Shown here one piece after another: positions 52,841 through 61,275 of a stretch of 64,000 bases of DNA (within the stretch, counting starts at the first letter, position 1; each line of letters starts with the position of its first letter). A model generated the notes under the pieces. The model saw nothing but the letters and a program-made list of their open reading frames with translations. It did not search any database and was not told the DNA's origin. Position numbers and translations under genes: made by a program. Origin of the DNA: Solibacillus sp. FSL W7-1436. GTDB lineage: Bacteria; Bacillota; Bacilli; Bacillales_A; Planococcaceae. The stretch is from NCBI RefSeq assembly GCF_038007305.1, contig NZ_JBBOWV010000001.1, positions 1,664,501 through 1,728,500 of the forward strand, read 5' to 3'.

Positions 52841-53584
52841 TTGACAAAGAAAAAATTAATGGCAGTTCTATTGGCAGGAGTATTTTCTGCAGGGGGGCTA
52901 TTTGCAACTCAAGCTTCTGCAGATACTTATACGATCCAGCCTGAAGATACACTTTATAAAATAAGTAAACAATTCGAAACATCGGTTGAAGAAATAAAAG
53001 AAATGAATAATTTAACAAGTAATACAATTTTCGTTGGAGATACAATAGAAATTGGCGGTCATGATGAGAAAGTATATACGATTGCACCAGGCGATACATT
53101 GTTCCATATTGCATTGGCCCATGATGCAACAGTTGACCAGCTGCAGGACTGGAACAATATCAAATCGGACCTGATTTATCCGGGTGACACGATCACAGTA
53201 TCCGGATCTCAACAGAAATACGCCAAGAGTGAAGTGAAAAGTGCGACAGGCGGTACGCAGGCAAAAACATCAACAAGTTCAGCCCCGGACACAGGAAGAA
53301 CGTTGACTGTTGAAGCGACAGCGTATACAGCCTATTGTGAAGGGTGTTCAGGAACAACTGCAAATGGTACGAATTTACGTGCCAATCCAAATTTAAAAGT
53401 AATTGCAGTAGATCCGCGTGTTATTCCATTAGGGACAAAAGTTTGGGTTGAAGGTTATGGGGAAGCCGTTGCAGCTGACACAGGCGGGGCAATTAAAGGC
53501 AATAAAATAGATGTATTTATTCCAGACATAGGTAATGCCTATGAATGGGGCCGCCGTACAGTACAAATAAAAATTTTAGACTAA
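52841..53584 (+). CDS. Secreted LysM-3D cell wall protein (YocH-like)
   Basis: A 247-residue secreted protein. Signal peptide to about residue 28 (ATQASA-DTYT). Two LysM repeats (about 29-72 and 78-121, each with GDT and the YPGD/FVGD end) bind peptidoglycan. After a Ser/Thr linker, a 3D domain (about 150-247) carries the three Asp positions: VIAVDPRVIPLG, AADTGGAIKGNKIDVF. It is a muralytic enzyme of the YocH/YuiC group or a resuscitation-factor-like lytic transglycosylase. The start codon is TTG, preceded by GGAGGG. A terminator follows. Confidence 0.93.
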   Translation: MTKKKLMAVLLAGVFSAGGLFATQASADTYTIQPEDTLYKISKQFETSVEEIKEMNNLTSNTIFVGDTIEIGGHDEKVYTIAPGDTLFHIALAHDATVDQLQDWNNIKSDLIYPGDTITVSGSQQKYAKSEVKSATGGTQAKTSTSSAPDTGRTLTVEATAYTAYCEGCSGTTANGTNLRANPNLKVIAVDPRVIPLGTKVWVEGYGEAVAADTGGAIKGNKIDVFIPDIGNAYEWGRRTVQIKILD

Positions 53585-53593
53585 TACGAAAAG

Positions 53594-53621
53594 AAGCCAC
53601 TCAATTTTGGGTGGCTTTTTG
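53594..53621 (+). terminator. Terminator of the LysM-3D gene
   Basis: AAGCCAC and GTGGCTT form a 7-bp stem, extended by partial pairs in the loop, and followed by TTTG. Confidence 0.8.
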
Positions 53622-53669
53622 TATATTCAGCCCTCTTTATTGAAATACTAGCTGCAAGGAGGGGATAGT

Positions 53670-54212
53670 ATGCGAGTAATTGGTTTAATCGTATGTGGAC
53701 TATTATTAAGCGGATGCAGTTTGTTTCAAAAGGAAACCGTCCTGGTAAGTGCACCAGAAACTTTATCTGCTAAGGCGCAGATGTATGATACTGAAAATAA
53801 TGTAGTTGGTGAAATTTTATTTGAAGAATCTTCCAAAGGGGTCGAACTGACTGCTGTTTTAAATAGTCTACCGCCAGGTGATCACGGAATCCATCTGCAT
53901 GAAGTAGGGAAGTGTGAACCCCCTAGCTTTGAATCGGCGGGTGCTCATTTCAACCCAATGAAAAAGGAGCATGGTGTGGATAATCCGAAAGGCCCGCATT
54001 TAGGGGATTTACCGAATATTACTGCAGATGAAGCGGGGAATGTGGAGCTGAATTTCGTGACAGCCGATTTTACACTTGAAAAAGGAAAAGAAAATTCGCT
54101 GTTTGATGCTGATGGCACATCTATTGTCATTCATGAAAAAGCGGACGACTATAAGACAGATCCTTCAGGAAATTCGGGTGCGCGAATTGTTTGTGGGGTA
54201 ATCGAGCAATAG
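53670..54212 (+). CDS. sodC: Cu/Zn superoxide dismutase lipoprotein
   Basis: A 180-residue lipoprotein (lipobox LLSGC, Cys near 16) with the SOD_Cu fold, which removes superoxide outside the membrane. Metal ligands: GIHLHEVG (two copper His), GAHFNP, GPHLGDLPN (zinc His) and VIHEKADDY, with the disulfide pair GKCEPP and IVCGV. The electrostatic loop end SGNSGARIVCG is intact, so the enzyme is probably active. Single gene with terminator. Confidence 0.95.
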   Translation: MRVIGLIVCGLLLSGCSLFQKETVLVSAPETLSAKAQMYDTENNVVGEILFEESSKGVELTAVLNSLPPGDHGIHLHEVGKCEPPSFESAGAHFNPMKKEHGVDNPKGPHLGDLPNITADEAGNVELNFVTADFTLEKGKENSLFDADGTSIVIHEKADDYKTDPSGNSGARIVCGVIEQ

Positions 54213-54558
54213 CAAATATAAAACATGAAAAATACCATTTTCTCCAAAAATGAGAAAGGGTATTTTTTCCTTTTGAGAGACATTTTGTGTTAGGAATATA
54301 ATAATTGTTTGAATAACAAATATATATTAGAAAAATAATTTTATTCATTTTTTATGCAATTTACACTATGCTTTAAAGGCGAATATAGGTTTTCCAATTG
54401 AAGGTGGTTAGTGAAAAACATCATTTTATAGCACTTTTATGATTTTTATAGAATATTATAGCTAGCTAAATAATTAGATTTTTAAGATATTAATTGACTT
54501 TTGAATATTTGTGTATGTAAAATGAAGTTTATAATGAGGTAAAAAGGGGGAGAAATTT
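54213..54558. other. Gap with sodC terminator and TRAP promoter
   Basis: Very AT-rich. The sodC terminator stem AAAATACC.TTTTCTC pairs with GAGAAA.GGTATTTT at 54229-54268. A promoter TTGACT (54494-54499) and TAAAAT (54518-54523), 18 bases apart, precedes the TRAP binding protein gene. Nothing else seen. Confidence 0.6.
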
Positions 54559-55587
54559 ATGTTCAAATCTAAAAATATGCTTTTCTTATTAGTATTGAGC
54601 GCATTCATTTTAGTCTTGGCTGCATGTGGCGGAGACGACGATGCTGAAACATCAACTGGTTCAGAAACATCAACAGATACAGAAACAACGGATTCTGGTT
54701 CTGAAAAAGCAGATTTCGGCGATGTTAAATTCTTAAGTATTTTAACAGGTGGTACTCAAGGTACTTACTACCCGCTAGGGGGAACATTTGCGGATTTAAT
54801 CACAACGGATACAGGGGTAAAAACAACTGCTGAGGTATCACAAGCTTCGGCTGCCAACATGACAGCTCTAGCTGCAGGTGATGGTGAAATTGCATTCGTT
54901 CAGACAGATATCGCTTACTATGCAACTCAAGGAACTTTAATGTTCGAAGGTCAGAAAATTGACTCTGTAGTAGCATTGGGAGCTTTATATCCGGAAACAA
55001 TTCAATTAGTAACGTTAGCGGATTCAGGCATTAAAACATTTGCAGATTTAAAAGGTAAGAAAGTTTCTGTAGGTGCACCAGGTTCAGGTACTTATGCAAA
55101 CGCTGAGCAATTACTGGAAATCCACGGATTATCTATTAAAGACGATATTCAAGCACAAAACTTAGACTTCGGTGAATCTACTGACGGTATTCAATCAGGT
55201 CAAATTGACGCAGCATTCATTACGGCTGGTTACCCAACTGGTGCTGTAGAAGCTTTAAATGCAACAAATGGTGTACACATTATTCCAGTTGAAGCAGACA
55301 AAGCGGCAGAATTAATCGAGAAATACCCTTACTACGCAGTAGATAATATCCCTGCTGGCACATACGGTTTAGAAGCGGAAGTTCCTGCTGTATCTGTAGG
55401 AGCAATGTTAGCAGTAAATAAAGATCTGCCTGAAGATTTAGTGTCTGCAATGACAAAAGCAATCTATGATAATACAGATAAAATTGGTCACGCTAAAGGC
55501 GAATTTATTAAAGCTGAAACAGGCTTAGACGGAATCGGTATTGATGTACACCCAGGTGCACAAAGATACTTTGATGAAGTAAAGTAA
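54559..55587 (+). CDS. TAXI-family TRAP transporter solute-binding lipoprotein
   Basis: A 342-residue lipoprotein with lipobox VLAAC (Cys near 23), a Thr/Ser/Asp-rich linker, and a TAXI-type binding fold beginning LSILTGGTQGTYYPLGGTFAD. This group feeds a fused DctQM permease and binds dicarboxylates or amino acids in known cases. AAAAGGGGGAG precedes the ATG. A hairpin after the gene (55600-55636) again suggests extra binding protein over permease. Confidence 0.93.
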   Translation: MFKSKNMLFLLVLSAFILVLAACGGDDDAETSTGSETSTDTETTDSGSEKADFGDVKFLSILTGGTQGTYYPLGGTFADLITTDTGVKTTAEVSQASAANMTALAAGDGEIAFVQTDIAYYATQGTLMFEGQKIDSVVALGALYPETIQLVTLADSGIKTFADLKGKKVSVGAPGSGTYANAEQLLEIHGLSIKDDIQAQNLDFGESTDGIQSGQIDAAFITAGYPTGAVEALNATNGVHIIPVEADKAAELIEKYPYYAVDNIPAGTYGLEAEVPAVSVGAMLAVNKDLPEDLVSAMTKAIYDNTDKIGHAKGEFIKAETGLDGIGIDVHPGAQRYFDEVK

Positions 55588-55599
55588 TTAGGGAAAACG

Positions 55600-55636
55600 A
55601 AGGGCCTCTGTCGCAAAAATAGCTTCAGAGGCCTTT
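55600..55636 (+). terminator. Hairpin between TRAP binding protein and DUF1850 gene
   Basis: AAGGGCCTCTG and CAGAGGCCTTT form an 11-bp stem (one G-U pair) followed by GTTGT. Probably a partial terminator. Confidence 0.75.
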
Positions 55637-55670
55637 GTTGTATTTTCTATTAAAGCGAGTGATCATCCAA

Positions 55671-56177
55671 ATGAAAAAGTGGATTTTTATCATCCTGGTT
55701 TTTCTTAGTGTTATTGTTTGGTTTATTCCTTTTGAACGGAGCATAGTTTTTACAGAAACGAGAGTTCAAAAACCTGTTCAGCATTTTTTGCCGTTAAAGG
55801 ATAAAGATGAGTTCCAGCTGGTTTTTACTCATTCAATCCACTTAACAGATGTGACAGAGAGTTATAAAGTGCTGCCTACAAATGAGTTTCAGCTGCTTTC
55901 AATGGAGTACACGGATGTGGCAATAGGGATGCCGGGGCATGCTGAAGAAGGGCAGACACTAAATTATGAAGATGGTGTTTACACACTTCAATACAACGAT
56001 GCAAAATTAGAAGAATTTACGTTACATATCGGGAATGTCGACTATAAATTAAATCTTCAGCATAGAGGAAAGATCATTCCTTTAAAAGAGCATTTAGTAA
56101 GAGGGAAATCCTATATAGTAACAATTAAGAAATTGTCTTTATATGACAAATTGAAAGGAGTCGAATTAGATGACTGA
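55671..56177 (+). CDS. DUF1850 protein of the TAXI-TRAP locus
   Basis: A 168-residue protein with one N-terminal helix (about 3-22) and an outer domain. DUF1850 genes are regularly found between TAXI binding protein and TRAP permease genes. The HSIHLTDVTESYKVLP block is the conserved part. Its function is unknown; it may help assemble or gate the transporter. The ATG at 55671 begins the signal helix; the ribosome binding site is weak. Overlaps the permease start by eight bases. Confidence 0.85.
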   Translation: MKKWIFIILVFLSVIVWFIPFERSIVFTETRVQKPVQHFLPLKDKDEFQLVFTHSIHLTDVTESYKVLPTNEFQLLSMEYTDVAIGMPGHAEEGQTLNYEDGVYTLQYNDAKLEEFTLHIGNVDYKLNLQHRGKIIPLKEHLVRGKSYIVTIKKLSLYDKLKGVELDD

Positions 56178-58185
56178 TAAAAAAGCCGCTGTAGATTCAG
56201 GAGCTTTACACGAATCACTTACTTTGGAACAGCAGCAGGAATTACTTGAAAAATATGATCTGGAATCGAATCAGCGTAACCCGCAAAATTTCATGAAGCA
56301 TATCATCTATTTTGGGTTGCTTGCATTTACGATTTTCCAAGTTTATACAGCAATTTTCGGGCAGTTTCCTGCGCAAATACAGCGTACGGTTCACTTAGGA
56401 TTTGCTTTAACATTTGTGTTTTTACTCTTCCCGGCAAGTCGTAAGCTATCAAAACGGACAATTCCGTTTTATGACTATATTTTAGCTATTATTGCTATAG
56501 TAGTGGGAAGTTATTGGGTAATCAATTATGACCGGCTTGTTCAAAGTTTAGGTCAACTGCAAACAATGGATTTCTATATCGGAATCCTGGCGGTAATTAT
56601 TGTATTGGAAGGTGCCCGTAGAGCGGTTGGTTTACCAATCACTATTATTGCCGGACTGTTTCTGCTTTACGCATTTTACGGTCCTTATATGCCGGACTTT
56701 ATGGCACACCGTGGTCAAAGTCTGGATAGTATAGTGAACTTAATGTTCTTCTCGACAGACGGTATTTTAGGAACACCATTAGCAGTATCTTCTACATTCA
56801 TTTTTGCGTTCCTATTATTCGGGGCGTTCCTTGTTAAAACAGGCGTAGGGGAATACTTCAATGATCTAGCGATTGCGATTGCCGGTAAATTAACTGGTGG
56901 TCCAGCGAAAGTTGCAATTTTCTCGTCTGCACTGCAAGGGACAATTTCAGGGAGTTCTGTAGCGAACGTAGTAACTTCTGGTTCATATACGATTCCGATG
57001 ATGAAACGTCTCGGCTATAACAAAAACTTTGCAGGTGCTGTAGAGGCATCGGCATCTACAGGTGGTCAGTTAATGCCGCCGATCATGGGTGCTGCTGCGT
57101 TCTTAATGGTAGAGTTTATCGGTCGTGGTGTCACATATTGGGATATTGCCAAGGCTGCTGCCATTCCGGCAATTTTGTACTTTACAGGGATTTGGATCAT
57201 GACACATTTTGAAGCAAAACGTTTAGGATTACGTGGCTTAAAAGATGAGGAAATGCCGGATCGTTCTAAAGTATTCAAGAAAATTTACTTACTTATTCCG
57301 ATTGTACTGATTATCATTCTAATGATGTCAGGTGTACCGGTAATTCACGCGGCACTTTACGGAATTATTTCTTGTATTGTTGTTGGGTTCATTAATCCGG
57401 ATGTTAAATTCGGTTTTAAAGAAATTATCGATGGAATGGTTGAAGGTGCACGCTCGGCATTGGCAGTTGCTGCTGCAACAGCTTGTGCGGGTATTATCGT
57501 CGGCGTTGTTGTAAAGACAGGATTAGGATTGTCTCTTGCAAACAGCCTAGTTAAATTAGCAGGAGGAAGCATTCTCCTTACATTATTCTTTGTAATGATT
57601 GCTTCGTTAATTTTAGGTATGGGTGCACCGACAACAGCAAACTATGTTATTACATCAACAATTGCAGCGCCAGCAATCATTGCATTACTGGCACCGGATG
57701 TTGCTGCAAGTGCAGCTCCGCTTGTTATTGTTTTATCAGCACACTTCTTTGTGTTCTATTTCGGTATTATTGCGGATATTACACCGCCTGTTGCGCTCGC
57801 CGCCTTTGCTGCATCCGGCATTTCAGGGGGAGACCCGATTCGTACTGGTGTGAACTCCGCGAAGCTTGCCATCGCGGCATTCATTATTCCGTATATGATT
57901 ATCTTCTCACCGGCACTGCTGATGATTGATGTGACGTTATGGCAAATTTTATGGGTAGTGTTCACTGCAATCATGGGTATGATCGCTATAGGTGTCGGAG
58001 TTATCGGTTACTGGTACCGCCCTGTAAGCTGGATTGAACGCATTGTTTTACTTGGTGCAGGTTTAGCAATGATTTACCCTGAATCACTGTCTGATACAAT
58101 TGGACTGATTGTATTTGGAGTAATGTTCGTGATCCAGTATATTACAAGAAACAAAGGGAATGGATCAAAAGTGGCCATTTCATAA
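56170..58185 (+). CDS. Fused TRAP transporter permease (DctQM type)
   Basis: A 671-residue protein with about 17 hydrophobic helices: a small four-helix DctQ-like part (about 40-160) fused to the large DctM-like part (about 165-650). Typical blocks are ALQGTISGSSVANVVTSGSYTIPMMKR, ASTGGQLMPPIMGAAAFLMVEF and GMGAPTTANYVITS (in part). Together with the TAXI protein it imports an organic acid with sodium. AAAGGAG precedes the ATG. Confidence 0.94.
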   Translation: MTDKKAAVDSGALHESLTLEQQQELLEKYDLESNQRNPQNFMKHIIYFGLLAFTIFQVYTAIFGQFPAQIQRTVHLGFALTFVFLLFPASRKLSKRTIPFYDYILAIIAIVVGSYWVINYDRLVQSLGQLQTMDFYIGILAVIIVLEGARRAVGLPITIIAGLFLLYAFYGPYMPDFMAHRGQSLDSIVNLMFFSTDGILGTPLAVSSTFIFAFLLFGAFLVKTGVGEYFNDLAIAIAGKLTGGPAKVAIFSSALQGTISGSSVANVVTSGSYTIPMMKRLGYNKNFAGAVEASASTGGQLMPPIMGAAAFLMVEFIGRGVTYWDIAKAAAIPAILYFTGIWIMTHFEAKRLGLRGLKDEEMPDRSKVFKKIYLLIPIVLIIILMMSGVPVIHAALYGIISCIVVGFINPDVKFGFKEIIDGMVEGARSALAVAAATACAGIIVGVVVKTGLGLSLANSLVKLAGGSILLTLFFVMIASLILGMGAPTTANYVITSTIAAPAIIALLAPDVAASAAPLVIVLSAHFFVFYFGIIADITPPVALAAFAASGISGGDPIRTGVNSAKLAIAAFIIPYMIIFSPALLMIDVTLWQILWVVFTAIMGMIAIGVGVIGYWYRPVSWIERIVLLGAGLAMIYPESLSDTIGLIVFGVMFVIQYITRNKGNGSKVAIS

Positions 58186-58192
58186 AGCCTAG

Positions 58193-58224
58193 AGGCGCCT
58201 GAAATTTATTTCAGGCGCCTTTTA
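58193..58224 (+). terminator. Terminator of the TRAP operon
   Basis: AGGCGCCTGAAA and its exact complement form a 12-bp stem with a four-base loop, followed by TTTATT. Confidence 0.92.
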
Positions 58225-58352
58225 TTGATCTCATAAATAGATAGATTAAATACTTTTTATGCATAAATTGCATTTATTTATTGATTTTCTTGATAAACCA
58301 TTATATTATTTAAATTAACTAAAAATTCAAATAATTAAAGGAGAGAAATGAT

Positions 58353-58490
58353 ATGTCAACACTTTTAAAGTCTATGTTTGAAACGTACTTATTTGATGAA
58401 GAGGCGGAATTTGAGTTAGCAGAGCAGCATGAATTAACGGAAAGTGAAGAGCGTACGCAATATCCACAAGGGTTTTTCTCAAGCTTATAA
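58353..58490 (+). CDS. Small acidic protein (45 residues)
   Basis: A short frame with a strong site AAAGGAGAG eight bases before the ATG. It encodes MSTLLKSMFETYLFDEEAEF, then ELAEQHELTESEERT, then QYPQGFFSSL: an acidic helix with Leu/Phe at helical spacing. A terminator (58522-58565) follows. The site, the compact size and the terminator support a real small gene. No family recognised. Confidence 0.55.
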   Translation: MSTLLKSMFETYLFDEEAEFELAEQHELTESEERTQYPQGFFSSL

Positions 58491-58503
58491 AGGAGTTTTT
58501 AAA

Positions 58504-58605
58504 ATGAATTTAAAATTATTACGGCGTCTATCCAACAAAACTGATTGGATAGATGTCGTTTTTTTAGGCACTAATAATGTAGTATGCAAAAATTGTACTG
58601 TATAA
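58504..58605 (+). CDS. Possible 33-codon frame overlapping the terminator
   Basis: AAAGGAG lies seven bases before this ATG, but the frame runs straight through the strong terminator hairpin at 58522-58565, so a full-length mRNA is unlikely. Listed as doubtful: the ribosome binding site is real in sequence, its use is not supported. Confidence 0.15.
   Translation: MNLKLLRRLSNKTDWIDVVFLGTNNVVCKNCTV
58522..58565 (+). terminator. Terminator of the 45-codon gene
   Basis: CGGCGTCTATCCAA and TTGGATAGATGTCG form a 14-bp stem (two G-U pairs) with a nine-base loop, followed by seven T. Confidence 0.9.
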
Positions 58606-58638
58606 TAGAAGTATTAAATAATATTCGAGGTGCGTTTC

Positions 58639-59751
58639 ATGTTAGCGGTTAATTCTACGGAACAAATGATTTTTGATTGGTTTCAGTATTTCCATGCAAA
58701 CCCTGAAGTAAGCTGGAAAGAAATAAAAACAACAGCAAAATTAGCAGAAATCTTAGATGGTATGGGCGTCAGCTATAAAAAGTTTGACGATGTGACTGGA
58801 CTTGTCGCGGAAATCGGAAAAGGCAAAGAAACAATTGCGGTACGCGCTGATATCGATGCACTGTGGCAGGAAGTGGATGGCGTCATGCAGGCAAATCACT
58901 CTTGTGGACATGATGCAAATATATCTATTGTTTTAGGTGCGCTTTACGCATTAAAAAATGAATCTTTGGATAAGAAAATCCGTTTTATTTTCCAACCGGC
59001 TGAGGAAACTGGTGGCGGGGCATTGGCAATGATTGACCGTGGCGTAATGGAAGATGTTACCCATTTATTTGGTGTTCATCTGCGTCCGATGGAAGAACTG
59101 CCATTAGGGAAAGTGTCACCTGCAATCTATCATGGTGCAGCAGCATTCTTAAATGGGACAATTACTGGAATTGATGCACATGGGGCTCGTCCGCACCAGG
59201 GGAAAAATGCAATTGATGTCGTTGTAGCGATTCAGCAAATGCTGAAAAATATCCATGTCGATCCATTTGAAGTATACTCGGCGAAGTTAACGAAAATTGT
59301 AGCAGATGGCGGAAGCGTCAATATTATTCCGGGCAATGCGACATTCTCGATCGATGTTCGCGCACAGAAAAATGAAGTCTTGGTGCAAGTACAGCGCGAT
59401 GTCGATAAAGGCTTGAAACAAATTGCAGCGATGTTCGATATTGGGGTTGAATGGGATTGGATGGACGTTACACCAGGTGCGGAAGTATCATCGGAAGCTG
59501 CTGCCATTGCAGAACGCTCGATTGTTGAAGCACTTGGAGAAAAAAGTCTGGCACCGGCAGTCATAACACCGGGAAGCGATGATTTCCACTTCTATACGAT
59601 TAAAAATACAGAGCTGAAGGCGACGATGATCGGTGTTGGTGCAGATCTTGGTCCGGGACTTCATCACCCGAAAATGACCTTTGATGCAAAGGCATTGCTC
59701 GATGGCGCCAAAGTAATGGCAACAACATTGAAAAACAGTGCAATGAAATAA
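58639..59751 (+). CDS. M20-family amidohydrolase / aminoacylase
   Basis: A 370-residue metal-dependent amidohydrolase like the AmhX/aminoacylase group. Metal ligands and catalytic residues: VRADIDALW (Asp), NHSCGHDAN (Cys and His), PAEETGGGA (catalytic Glu pair), GVHLRP (His) and LHHPKMTF (His near 350). The central lid with GARPHQGKNAID is the dimerisation domain. It probably hydrolyses N-acylated amino acids. The ATG at 58639 follows CGAGGTG; the frame opens three codons earlier. It follows the TRAP operon and could act on its substrate; no direct evidence. Confidence 0.92.
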   Translation: MLAVNSTEQMIFDWFQYFHANPEVSWKEIKTTAKLAEILDGMGVSYKKFDDVTGLVAEIGKGKETIAVRADIDALWQEVDGVMQANHSCGHDANISIVLGALYALKNESLDKKIRFIFQPAEETGGGALAMIDRGVMEDVTHLFGVHLRPMEELPLGKVSPAIYHGAAAFLNGTITGIDAHGARPHQGKNAIDVVVAIQQMLKNIHVDPFEVYSAKLTKIVADGGSVNIIPGNATFSIDVRAQKNEVLVQVQRDVDKGLKQIAAMFDIGVEWDWMDVTPGAEVSSEAAAIAERSIVEALGEKSLAPAVITPGSDDFHFYTIKNTELKATMIGVGADLGPGLHHPKMTFDAKALLDGAKVMATTLKNSAMK

Positions 59752-59759
59752 AAGATAAG

Positions 59760-59793
59760 GCGATGCTATGATGTTTGTAGCATCGTTTTTTTT
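59760..59793 (+). terminator. Terminator of the amidohydrolase gene
   Basis: CGATGCTA and TAGCATCG form an 8-bp stem with a nine-base loop, followed by eight T. Confidence 0.9.
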
Positions 59794-59817
59794 GTTGCGC
59801 GGATGGCGGTGGGAGGT

Positions 59818-60379
59818 ATTAGAAAAGTTGAACCGGATATTAGAAGAACCGGGATACTTATTAGAAGATCGGATACTTTTATTTGAACATTTGTGGCCTT
59901 TATTAGAACAAGTGGGCGATCTATTAGAAAATCTCTGCCGGGAACCCCGGGCTAAGAAGAGCTGTGACTAAGGTCAGCGGTTTATTAGAACTTTTCATGC
60001 GATATTAGAAAAACGGGGATACTTATTAGAAGACCGGATACTTTTATTCGAACATCCGTGGCCTTTATTAGCACATCGGCTTACTTTATTAGAAGAACCG
60101 GGATTTATTAGAACTTTTCAAGTTTTATTAGAACAAGTGGGTGATATATTAGAACACCTCTGCCGGGAACCCCGGACTAAAAAGAGCTGTGACTGTGGTC
60201 GGCGGTTTATTAGAACTTTTCATGCGATATTAGAAAAACGGGGATACTTATTAGAAGATCGGATACTTTTATTCGAACATCCGTGGCCTTTATTAGCACA
60301 TCGGCTTACTTTATTAGAAGAACCGGGTTTTATTAGAACTTTTCAAGTTTTATTAGAACAAGTGGGTGATCTATTAGAA
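59818..60379 (+). repeat. TTATTAGAA array 2, 21-bp period with 225-bp higher-order units
   Basis: Twenty-four copies of the ATTAGA core (a few as ATTTGA, ATTCGA or ATTAGC), most exactly 21 bases apart, a few 19-20. They are organised in larger units: 59984-60208 and 60209-60385 are nearly identical (three or four changes over about 175 bases), offset 225 bases. A shorter first unit, 59818-59983, is missing about 59 bases. Between units lies a GC-rich insert with a CCGGG..CCCGG hairpin and AAGAGCTGTGAC. The array sits directly after the amidohydrolase terminator, in the same orientation as that gene. Same core as array 1 (27.8-28.2 kb). Function unknown. Confidence 0.93.
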
Positions 60380-60409
60380 CATTTCCCCCAAGCACCCTCG
60401 CCAATACTA

Positions 60410-60447
60410 AAAAGTGCCGCGACCATTCAACGGCCAGGGCACTTAAA
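60410..60447 (-). terminator. Leftward terminator of the FhuF-like gene
   Basis: AAGTGCC and GGCACTT form a 7-bp stem with a 19-base loop that can pair further. On the minus strand TTTTTAG follows. Confidence 0.75.
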
Positions 60448-60459
60448 ATGAAACCTTAA

Positions 60460-61167
60460 CTATTTCATCGGGCAAAATCCGCAGGCCATTAAGCCGGGAA
60501 TATCTTTTGAGAAACAGCAGCTTTTGCGAACAGGCTGATTGATGAGAGCAGAAGGATTTTTTCCGCCTGTATAATTTAAAAACAGCGATTTGTCCGAGAA
60601 ATAACGCCAAATATTTTTATCTTCGAGCATATCCAGGTCCTCGAAAGCGCGGTCTGCCAATGCCGGATTTTCGAGTAATGTATGGAAGTGCCAAAGCATG
60701 TATCCGAAAATATTCTCCCATAAAGTAAGCGGCGAGATGGACGTTGTTTTCCGTAACTGGCCAATCACAACAGACGTCTTGTACAAAATGTCCGTCATCA
60801 CTCGTTCGCGCTCATCATCTTCCACATAGCGGAAATCATTTGGGTTTATATACATCCCGAGTGTATGAATGCCAAACTCCTGAACAATAGCAAACCGCAA
60901 ATCTTCGGGCTTGCCGTCCCAAATTTCATCATACGTCGTCAGCATATAAAACTGCATTGCGACAAACATGCCGTAGCGACGTCCGAAGTGGGAGATAGCC
61001 GCAGCTTCTGTAGCCGCATTCGTAATACCCATCATCAAATTGCGGAAATCCGTCAAATAGAAGTCTTTATGTAGATTCGCCAAAGTAAATAATGGGCGGT
61101 CAGGTTCTTCGGTAAAAATACTGTAGGAATTTAGTTGTCGTACTTGATCATAAGAAAGTGCAGGCAT
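60460..61167 (-). CDS. FhuF-like iron-sulfur siderophore reductase family protein
   Basis: A 235-residue protein ending in a CC-x10-C-x2-C motif (SCCFSKDIPGLMACGFCP), the [2Fe-2S] site of FhuF, which reduces siderophore-bound iron in the cytoplasm. The N-terminal 200 residues are mostly helical with many aromatic residues, as in FhuF/DUF-type relatives. The ATG at 61167 follows AAAGGTG; a GTG three codons earlier is in frame. No Fur box lies in its promoter, but the Fur-boxed RNA at 61.7 kb is near. Called FhuF-like because only the C-terminal cluster is diagnostic. Confidence 0.78.
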   Translation of the reverse strand: MPALSYDQVRQLNSYSIFTEEPDRPLFTLANLHKDFYLTDFRNLMMGITNAATEAAAISHFGRRYGMFVAMQFYMLTTYDEIWDGKPEDLRFAIVQEFGIHTLGMYINPNDFRYVEDDERERVMTDILYKTSVVIGQLRKTTSISPLTLWENIFGYMLWHFHTLLENPALADRAFEDLDMLEDKNIWRYFSDKSLFLNYTGGKNPSALINQPVRKSCCFSKDIPGLMACGFCPMK

Positions 61168-61275
61168 ACGTATCACCTTTTCTAAAAAAATATTTATATT
61201 AACTATACCATTTCTCTTCCCAAACGAGGTGAAAAACGCTAAAATGAATTAAACATATAAGAAAGGTTGGTTTTT

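Larger units (their letters stand above)
59752..60459. other. Intergenic region occupied by repeat array 2
   Basis: The 708-base gap is filled by the amidohydrolase terminator (59760-59793), repeat array 2 (59818-60379) and the leftward terminator of the next gene (60410-60447). Heptad-type reading frames LLExxxx exist on the plus strand, but no ribosome binding site was found for them. Confidence 0.75.

Noticed and set aside
58504-58605. 33-codon gene after the 45-codon gene as a firm call
   Set aside because: A strong terminator lies within the frame; kept only as a low-confidence entry.
60137-60451. 104-codon plus-strand frame in repeat array 2
   Set aside because: No ribosome binding site; it starts in the middle of a repeat unit and runs into the terminator of the convergent gene.
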